Position numbers and translations under genes: made by a program. A DNA stretch of 64,000 bases from positions 62,001 through 126,000 of the forward strand of contig NZ_JAULRU010000583.1 in the NCBI RefSeq assembly GCF_030518155.1, written 5' to 3'. This DNA comes from Gilvimarinus gilvus (lineage in GTDB: Bacteria; Pseudomonadota; Gammaproteobacteria; Pseudomonadales; Cellvibrionaceae). The notes below the pieces were generated by a model. That model made no database searches. It saw only the letters and a program-made list of their open reading frames with translations, and was not told the origin of the DNA. This document shows positions 55,975 to 64,000 of this stretch, in pieces; position 1 is the first letter of the stretch; each line of letters opens with the position of its first letter.

Positions 55975-56730
55975 ATGATGAGAATAATAAAGCTCTACTG
56001 CAGGCACGTTTTGGTGGTGATGGTAGCGGCCTATTCTATGCCTGCCAGCGCCGAGATATTATGGCAAACCTACAGCGTCAGTTATCTTAAAGGCAATCAT
56101 TATCGGGTTGGAGATCCACAGCGAGAAGTCTACACCTTCGAGTATGCCGCCAGCACCAGCTGGGGCGACAGTTTTATGTTTTGGGATCATGTGATTGCCA
56201 GTTCTGGTACAAGCACCAACTATGGTGAGTGGTCGCCGCGTCTAAGTCTTTGTAAAAATAAACTTTTATGTCTTCAGCAGGCCGATGAACAGGGTTGGTT
56301 AAAAGACACAATGTTGTCCGCGACCATAGAGATGGGGGAGGGTTTTACCAACTATCTGTACGGCGTGGGGTTACAGTTTCGTGTGCCGGGGTTTCGTTAT
56401 GCAAACCTTGATTTTTACCGTCGAGACAATGATGAAACGGAAGATAACTGGCAGACTACATTTACCTGGGCCTACCCGTTTGAAGTTGCCGGCCAAGTAT
56501 TTTTATACGATGGTTTTGTAGATTGGTTTTCGACCACCCAAGACCAGCGCAGCAGTCTGCACTGGACGTCGCAGCTTAAGTGGAATTTAGGCGAAAACTT
56601 TAAGCTGAATTCTCCCTTGTACATTGGGGTCGAATACACCTACTGGCACAATAAGTTTGGCATTAAAGATTCGGAGGCTTTCCCTACTGATGAAAGTAAT
56701 GCCAATTTGCTTATTAAATGGCACTTTTAA
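55975..56730 (+). CDS. Tsx/OmpK-like outer-membrane channel
   Basis: A 251-residue protein with a signal peptide (cleavage after SASA, near residue 26) and a beta-barrel pattern ending NLLIKWHF. ILWQTYSVSYLKG and DVFLYDGFVD-like barrel segments (here VFLYDGFVDWF) fit the nucleoside-specific channel family (PF03502). E. coli Tsx transports nucleosides; other members such as OmpK serve as phage receptors. It follows the LacI-family gene by 126 bases and overlaps DUF3014 by four bases at the stops. Confidence 0.85.
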   Translation: MMRIIKLYCRHVLVVMVAAYSMPASAEILWQTYSVSYLKGNHYRVGDPQREVYTFEYAASTSWGDSFMFWDHVIASSGTSTNYGEWSPRLSLCKNKLLCLQQADEQGWLKDTMLSATIEMGEGFTNYLYGVGLQFRVPGFRYANLDFYRRDNDETEDNWQTTFTWAYPFEVAGQVFLYDGFVDWFSTTQDQRSSLHWTSQLKWNLGENFKLNSPLYIGVEYTYWHNKFGIKDSEAFPTDESNANLLIKWHF

Positions 56731-57602
56731 GGGGCCGTTAATTCAGTTTCAAATTTTTCCAAGTATGCCTTCACCTTGGCTCGATTCTCCGGGCCGATAC
56801 GCAACATTAACTTCTGTGGGTCAGAAAGGGCTTCCAGCTCTGGATCGGTGTACTTGTACATAACCGCTGGTCGCTTCAATGTCAGTGTTTTAGTGACCTC
56901 TGGGGTGGCCAACATATTATCGATGGCATTGAGGAGTACCGGGCGGAACTTTCCCTCCAGACCCTGTTCGGCGTAAGCTTCGTCGAACATGGGTTCAAGT
57001 GTGGTAAAAATCCTCGCCAAGGCTGCCGGCTCAATTGATTCCATCAACGCGATATGCTTGTCGTAGCGACGGTAATTGGCCTCAGTAAGTTCATATTCTG
57101 CATCCGGCCCGCCACTAATTTGCGTAACCCCCAGAGTTGGTAACGGCGACAGTACGGGGCGGTATTGATTTACCAGACGGTTGTTGGCAATACTGATCGC
57201 CGCTCGCACGGTTTTGCGCACAACCTCATCGGGGACGATCAGAGCGGTGAGCTCATCACTGGATTCCGGCGCAATTTGTTCGCTCACGAAGGCATCACTT
57301 TCATTGAGCGGCGGTAGTTCTATCTCCGGTTCTGCAATTTCCGGCTCTGGCACAGGCTCGGGCGTAACCGGGTCGACAGGTTCCGGCTCTGGCGTTTCGA
57401 TGATAGGTTCTGGCTCAATTACAGGCTCTGGGGTTGGTGCCGGCTGGACCGGGGCCGGAGCTTGAACGGGCACAGGTGTAGGTAAGGTATCTGGCGTAGC
57501 CTGCTGGCTTTGATACCAATAAATAAAGCCACCCAGTAACGCAATAACGATTACTATTGCGATGATGGCAACTGCATTTCCCGCGGTACTGCTGTCCTTC
57601 AT
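56727..57602 (-). CDS. DUF3014 protein with Pro/Glu-rich linker
   Basis: A 291-residue protein with one membrane helix (about 9-30), a long Pro/Glu/Val-rich linker of PEP-like repeats (about 38-105), and a DUF3014 domain (about 110-290; PDEVVRKTVRAAISIANNRLVNQYRPVLSPLP onwards). The domain would lie in the periplasm, reaching across the peptidoglycan region through the linker. Function is unknown. Confidence 0.85.
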   Translation of the reverse strand: MKDSSTAGNAVAIIAIVIVIALLGGFIYWYQSQQATPDTLPTPVPVQAPAPVQPAPTPEPVIEPEPIIETPEPEPVDPVTPEPVPEPEIAEPEIELPPLNESDAFVSEQIAPESSDELTALIVPDEVVRKTVRAAISIANNRLVNQYRPVLSPLPTLGVTQISGGPDAEYELTEANYRRYDKHIALMESIEPAALARIFTTLEPMFDEAYAEQGLEGKFRPVLLNAIDNMLATPEVTKTLTLKRPAVMYKYTDPELEALSDPQKLMLRIGPENRAKVKAYLEKFETELTAP

Positions 57603-57690
57603 AGCCTGCTCCAGTGAGCTAACCTTTTTTCTAACTGTGCGTTAGGTTGTGTCGTTTTACAAGCCTTAGAATGTTATTTAACGTTATGGT

Positions 57691-58788
57691 TCAGTCGTCC
57701 TTTAAATTTAGCAAAGGTTTTAGTTGTATCCATAAGCTTTGGGCGATTTGCCGGTGCTGCTCACCAGTTGGATGTGCATCGCACTCATCGCCGGGGTAAT
57801 AGGGCGAATCTATTTGATATAGCCTGGGGTTTGCCACTTGTTCGACCGTGTTTGCGATATATCGCTTAAGAACTGTTTTTTGTGGTCGGCTCGGATCAGC
57901 CTTGTCATTGACGATAGACCCTTCAGTGAGGGCGATAATCGCCTCGGGGTATGTGGTTAGCAAGCGCCGGGCAAATTCAACGTAGGCACCGACGAATTCG
58001 CTCTGCCCCGGCAATGCGCCAATGCCTAAGCTGAAGTCATTGGTGCCCAGTGAAACCACAATCACATCCGGTACAAAGCTTGATAAATCGGCCGGCGGGT
58101 TGCCGGGTTCTGGTATGGCCAAAGCAAAGAAATCCGGCGCCTGTAACTCGTCGGTATTGCCGTTCCAGCTGCGTATAACGCCGCGGCCTCCATAGCATAC
58201 CAATTGGGTTTCGGCGTTGAGTTTGGCGCCGAGCAGCATGCCGTAAGAGTTGTCAGAATCAGGCTCGCGTGGCTTAGTTTTACAGGCGGCTTCTGCTGTG
58301 TAAACTCCCTCACCGCAGGTGACGGAGTCGCCAATGACCAGTAATTTGTTGGCGGCAGGTTCGGGCGGGGCGGACAAGCGGCCCTCGTCGAGCGCAAAGC
58401 TCTCAATGGTGACCAGGCCGCGCCACGCTTCGGATAAGTGACTGATTTTTATCTGGTGCTGTCGTGTTGCCGATTCAATCAGAGTGTAGCGCGTAGGCTC
58501 TGTGGTTAGTGCCAGGCGCCTTGGTGGTTGCTCGTCTATGCGAATGCCGAGTAGGCTGCCAGGCTTAGTACTCGAGGCAACCATGCTAAGCGTGCCCCCA
58601 TCAATACTCAGATTGGCGTTGACACTCGGGTAGCCGAATTTTACGCGCCCTGCCTGCTCTACATAACGACCGCTCCAGCGAATTAAATCATCGTTCGCAT
58701 TGAGTGTACTCTGTGCCGGAGGAGGGGCCGTGCAGCTCACCACAGCACAAGTAGTCACTCCCACGATCAGTGCTTTGACGGAATTCAT
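57691..58788 (-). CDS. CE2-type SGNH acetyl esterase, lipoprotein
   Basis: A 365-residue esterase with a lipobox-like VVSC (Cys near residue 19), an N-terminal beta-sandwich (about 35-140) and an SGNH domain: LLVIGDSVTCGEG with catalytic Ser, CYGGRGVI, VVSLGTNDFS and DAHPTGEQH with catalytic His. A beta-sandwich before SGNH and the CYGGRG block match carbohydrate esterase family 2, which deacetylates xylan, mannan or other oligosaccharides. Its start overlaps the next SGNH gene by four bases. It is attached to the outer envelope, not secreted, if lipidated. Confidence 0.85.
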   Translation of the reverse strand: MNSVKALIVGVTTCAVVSCTAPPPAQSTLNANDDLIRWSGRYVEQAGRVKFGYPSVNANLSIDGGTLSMVASSTKPGSLLGIRIDEQPPRRLALTTEPTRYTLIESATRQHQIKISHLSEAWRGLVTIESFALDEGRLSAPPEPAANKLLVIGDSVTCGEGVYTAEAACKTKPREPDSDNSYGMLLGAKLNAETQLVCYGGRGVIRSWNGNTDELQAPDFFALAIPEPGNPPADLSSFVPDVIVVSLGTNDFSLGIGALPGQSEFVGAYVEFARRLLTTYPEAIIALTEGSIVNDKADPSRPQKTVLKRYIANTVEQVANPRLYQIDSPYYPGDECDAHPTGEQHRQIAQSLWIQLKPLLNLKDD

Positions 58789-59522
58789 TTTGTCTCACCC
58801 AGAGGCGATTTCACCAGAAACAAAAGTTGTTCGATCCAGGTTTCGTAACCTTTGCGGCCCGGATGTAAAAAATCGCCCATAACCTCGGCACTGATACGTC
58901 CGTCGTCCTCCAAAAAGAGATCGCCAAAATCGTAATACACAACCCTTGGGTTATTTTCCAGTTGCTGCAGCAGGCTGTTTGTGGCCTTTACCCAATGCCG
59001 TTCCGGGGTGTTGGGCTGTTCACCAAAAGGCAATATACCTTGCAGAATCAAGTTTGCATTGGGGTAATAATCGAGTGCTCTATCGACGACAGCCTTAACC
59101 CCTAGAAAAGTGTCCTCGGGCGTCGCCTGGTGGTGGAGGTAATTATTGACACCGGCCATCAGTACCACCAGCTCCGGGTCTAGCTTTTCCACATTACCGT
59201 GATCCAGGCGCCACAGCATATTCTGGGTCAGGTCGCCGCCAATGGCGAAATTTACCGCACCCAGAGGGGCGAAGTGCTGCTCCCACAGTTCGTGATCCCA
59301 CCCCTGAGTGATTGAGTCGCCAAGAAAAACAACACGGGCTTGGCCCTGCTCGGCCAGCGCAACATCGGCAGCGTGCCACTCGTACCAATTCGACAGGCTC
59401 ATCCAGGAAAACTGTTTCGTGCGCGGAACCGGCTCTGTGGAGAGGGGGTCTGCAAATACGCTACCTGCGAGCAGAAGTAAACCGGTTACATTGAGTGTGC
59501 ATATCAGTTTTTTAGCATTCAT
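58785..59522 (-). CDS. SGNH/GDSL hydrolase of the PAF-acetylhydrolase-like group
   Basis: A 245-residue periplasmic or secreted enzyme with a signal peptide (cleavage after VFA, near residue 25), block I FLGDSITQGWDHE, block II FAIGGDLTQNMLWRLDHG, block III MAGVNNYLHH and block V DFLHPGRKGYE. Such proteins are carboxylesterases on acetylated sugars or lipids. It is the first of a two-gene operon with the CE2-type esterase; the genes overlap by four bases. Confidence 0.87.
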   Translation of the reverse strand: MNAKKLICTLNVTGLLLLAGSVFADPLSTEPVPRTKQFSWMSLSNWYEWHAADVALAEQGQARVVFLGDSITQGWDHELWEQHFAPLGAVNFAIGGDLTQNMLWRLDHGNVEKLDPELVVLMAGVNNYLHHQATPEDTFLGVKAVVDRALDYYPNANLILQGILPFGEQPNTPERHWVKATNSLLQQLENNPRVVYYDFGDLFLEDDGRISAEVMGDFLHPGRKGYETWIEQLLFLVKSPLGETK

Positions 59523-59539
59523 CGTATGGTTCTCGTGCT

Positions 59540-60589
59540 TTATAGTTTGAGATTAAGGCGAATATTATTTGGTGACAGGCTTTGGGTGCCAGCAATATTG
59601 AGCACCAGATCCAGCAATTCATCCCACTGATCGGCATTGCGCATACCCTTAATAGCGCGATCTATACCGCCCGCCTGTCGCAGCAGCAGTTCGAGCTTAG
59701 GCCTTCTGAGCCGGTGCAGGGCTTTGCCGGCCAAGGGCTGCCGTTTAGCCCAAATTCCCGCTTGTTTCATCGCCCAGTCGGGGTGCTTGCCCTGTTCAAC
59801 TTGAATGGCGGCCTGCAGAATTTGGCGCAGGTCACGACTCAGTGCCCAAAGTATGGCGGGCGCTTCGGTGCCTTCAGTTTTAAGACCTTGTAGGCTTTTA
59901 ACGGCCGCTCTGGCATCGCCGAGCAGGGCTTTGTCAGCGAGCCCGAAAATGTCATAGCGTGCGCTGTCTGCCACCACGGAGGCCATAAGCTCTGCGCTCA
60001 CATGGCCATCGGTTGTCAGTAATTTGAGCTTTTCTATTTCCTGCGCAGCGGCCAGTAGGTTGCCTTCAATACGTGACGCGAGCATATCGATGGCACTGCT
60101 TTCTGCGTTAAGTCCGGCCTGTTTCAGTCGTTGACCAATCCAGCGGGGCAGCTGCGGTGGGTCAATGGGCCAGATGGGAATGTGTACGCCAGCTCCATCC
60201 AGGGCTTTGTACCACTTACTGCGTGTCGTGGCGCTATCGAGTTTTCCGGTGACAACAAGCAACAAGGTATCCGCGGGCAGCGTTTGGGTATATTCCACCA
60301 GTGCGCGCGAGCCCTTGTCGCCGGGCTTGCCATTGGGCATGCGCAGTTCAATCAGTTTTTGACTGGCGAACAGAGATAGGCTGTTGGCGGCGTTGTGCAA
60401 CTGGCCCCAGTCAAATCCAGCTTCAATGTGGTGCAGCTCGCGCTCTTCAAAACCTTGCTGTCGAGACGCTTTACGGATGCTGTCGCAGGCCTCTTGCACT
60501 AACAAAGGCTCGTCTCCGCTGACCAAGTAGATAGGCGCAAGTTTTTCGCCTAAAGCGCGCTGTAGTTGGTCAATGCGCAACTTAGCCAC
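59540..60589 (-). CDS. holA: DNA polymerase III delta subunit
   Basis: The clamp-loader subunit that opens the sliding clamp. The 349-residue protein has PIYLVSGDEPLLVQEACDSIR at the start, the AAA+-like domains with SLFASQKLIELRMPNGKPGDKG and the helical collar with DARAAVKSLQGLKTEGTEAPAILWALSRD. The start is GTG at 60589, two bases after the lptE stop. The leuS-lptE-holA order is conserved in Pseudomonas and relatives. Confidence 0.95.
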   Translation of the reverse strand: MAKLRIDQLQRALGEKLAPIYLVSGDEPLLVQEACDSIRKASRQQGFEERELHHIEAGFDWGQLHNAANSLSLFASQKLIELRMPNGKPGDKGSRALVEYTQTLPADTLLLVVTGKLDSATTRSKWYKALDGAGVHIPIWPIDPPQLPRWIGQRLKQAGLNAESSAIDMLASRIEGNLLAAAQEIEKLKLLTTDGHVSAELMASVVADSARYDIFGLADKALLGDARAAVKSLQGLKTEGTEAPAILWALSRDLRQILQAAIQVEQGKHPDWAMKQAGIWAKRQPLAGKALHRLRRPKLELLLRQAGGIDRAIKGMRNADQWDELLDLVLNIAGTQSLSPNNIRLNLKL

Positions 60590-60591
60590 AG

Positions 60592-61104
60592 TTATTCCTG
60601 CGCAGCTTGTTCGGGTTGAAGTTGAAAGTAGCTTTGTCGCAGTATTTGCTGAACCAGCTCCCGGCGCATATCATCGAGCAGTAATTCCTGTTCTCGTTCG
60701 ATACCGGTTGTGTCAGATGCATCGAGTGAGCGGGTAACGATAGCGCTCAATGGCGAGGTTACCGCCACAGCCTGGGTATCGAACCACTGAAACGGTTGAC
60801 TCAATTGCAGCTCGAAAGCGGCGGCCAGGCTGTCGGTACCAACTCCGACGGTTCGTTTGCGCAAATCTTCGTCTTCCAGCACGAGGACGTACTGCGCTTT
60901 CTCGCCCGCGCCGACAACGTCAATATCATTCTCGACAAAAGCATCGGTTAAGATTTGTAGCAGGGGAGTGTACTGCTCGCTCGAAGCAATCCGCACTGAA
61001 TCCAGTGCGAGCGGGGGCAGCAGATTGCCGCGCACTTGCCAGCCGCAGCCGGCCAGCACGCCCGTTACCAACATTGCCCATATGGCAAACATTCGCACTG
61101 TCAC
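60592..61104 (-). CDS. lptE: LPS-assembly lipoprotein LptE
   Basis: LptE plugs the LptD outer-membrane barrel and helps insert LPS. A signal peptide with lipobox LAGC is followed by GWQVRGN and the alternating strand-helix pattern of the family. The frame extends up to 61149, but GGGGAGG (61110-61116) is six bases before the GTG at 61104, which is chosen; a further ATG at 61092 is also possible. It is between leuS and holA. Confidence 0.9.
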   Translation of the reverse strand: MTVRMFAIWAMLVTGVLAGCGWQVRGNLLPPLALDSVRIASSEQYTPLLQILTDAFVENDIDVVGAGEKAQYVLVLEDEDLRKRTVGVGTDSLAAAFELQLSQPFQWFDTQAVAVTSPLSAIVTRSLDASDTTGIEREQELLLDDMRRELVQQILRQSYFQLQPEQAAQE

Positions 61105-61161
61105 TATGAGCCTCCCCTGTGTACTTTGGATGACGAAAGAGGCTGCCAAAACAGCCCCGTT

Positions 61162-63630
<2,469 letters not shown>

Positions 63631-63735
63631 CTATGATTCCCTGCGAATTGTCGGTGATAGATAAAGAGCGGGCATTATAGGGGGTAGGCCGCGTGATACC
63701 AAGGGTTGAGTCGTGCAAATAATCGCTAAAAGAGG

Positions 63736-63763
63736 TTGATTTGGGTGGAGGTTTGGCATAAAA
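63736..63763 (+). promoter_or_regulatory. Candidate promoter for rplU
   Basis: TTGATT (63736-63741) and ATAAAA (63758-63763) with a 16-base spacer lie about 85 bases before the rplU ATG. The match is moderate. Confidence 0.4.
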
Positions 63764-63847
63764 TCGCCGCCCCTAATACGGCTCAAGTCTATAAAACGCG
63801 TGGCAACCCCTCGTTACTTCGTGCCGTCCAAGCGCATTGGAGCAGTT

Positions 63848-64000
63848 ATGTACGCAATTTTTGAAAGCGGTGGCAAACAGCATCGCGTAGTGGAAGGCGA
63901 AACCCTGAAGCTCGAAAAAATCGAAGTCGCCACCGGCGAAAAAATCGAATTCGACAAAGTTTATCTGGTAGCTAACGGCGGCGACGTAAAAATCGGTGCG
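63848..64000 (+). CDS. rplU: Ribosomal protein bL21 (3' truncated by window end)
   Basis: The first 51 residues of L21, with [17 protein letters not shown] and [12 protein letters not shown]. The frame is open at the window end. It lies 223 bases from leuS on the opposite strand and is normally followed by rpmA and obg. Confidence 0.96.
   Translation, partial: MYAIFESGGKQHRVVEGETLKLEKIEVATGEKIEFDKVYLVANGGDVKIGA

Overview
The window is a gene-dense stretch of chromosome from a free-living, probably marine gammaproteobacterium close to the Cellvibrionales/Pseudomonas branch. The evidence is gene content and gene order. A FabY-type ketoacyl synthase is present. Several blocks follow Pseudomonas-like order: dusA-tal, thrS-infC-rpmI-rplT-pheST-ihfA-merR-tRNA-Pro, rpsP-rimM-trmD-rplS, xerD-dsbC-hom-thrC-recJ, prfB-lysS and leuS-lptE-holA. 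A CE2-type acetyl esterase and a FucP-family sugar transporter fit a polysaccharide-using lifestyle. No rRNA, insertion sequence, prophage or CRISPR array was seen.

Layout. 0-6.1 kb: the end of a STAS-domain gene, a terB-tal-dusA run on the minus strand, a DUF481 outer-membrane protein, a Nu-class glutathione transferase and moaCDE. 6.1-13.8 kb: a small lipoprotein, DUF2788, a large hybrid sensor kinase with eroded catalytic motifs, xthA, the periplasmic protease prc, and a DoxX / ECF sigma / zinc anti-sigma operon. 13.9-21.5 kb: translation and nucleoid genes (thrS, infC with an ATC start, rpmI, rplT, pheS, pheT, ihfA, a MerR regulator, tRNA-Pro-GGG). 21.7-28.4 kb: SapC-like protein, UspA, a nucleotide-sugar epimerase-like protein, an IbpA-type small heat-shock gene with a sigma-32 promoter and ROSE-like thermometer, a methyltransferase, a GlxA-type AraC regulator and fabY.

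28.6-42.6 kb: the rpsP operon, xerD, dsbC, hom, thrC, recJ, and tesA divergent from ybbA-ybbP, then a rhomboid protease. 42.6-48.1 kb is the most accessory-looking part: a zinc-finger/TPR membrane protein, gtrA-gtrB, two small proteins, and a CueR-like regulator with a metal permease under a 19-bp-spacer MerR-type promoter followed by seven ATGACGG repeats. 48.1-52.2 kb: prfB with its programmed +1 frameshift, lysS, yaeQ and cnoX. 52.2-59.5 kb: a carbohydrate/envelope module (DUF4380 lipoprotein, FucP-like transporter, LacI regulator with a palindromic operator, Tsx-like porin, DUF3014 protein, two SGNH esterases). 59.5-64 kb: holA, lptE and leuS on the minus strand, and the start of rplU.

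Most of the window is ordinary core genome. No single undescribed multi-gene system is evident. The better leads are regulatory or structural: the CueR promoter-repeat region, the degenerate kinase, the ROSE-like element, a hairpin directly in front of hom, the long inverted repeat between two convergent genes, and the orphan DoxX/ECF cassette.
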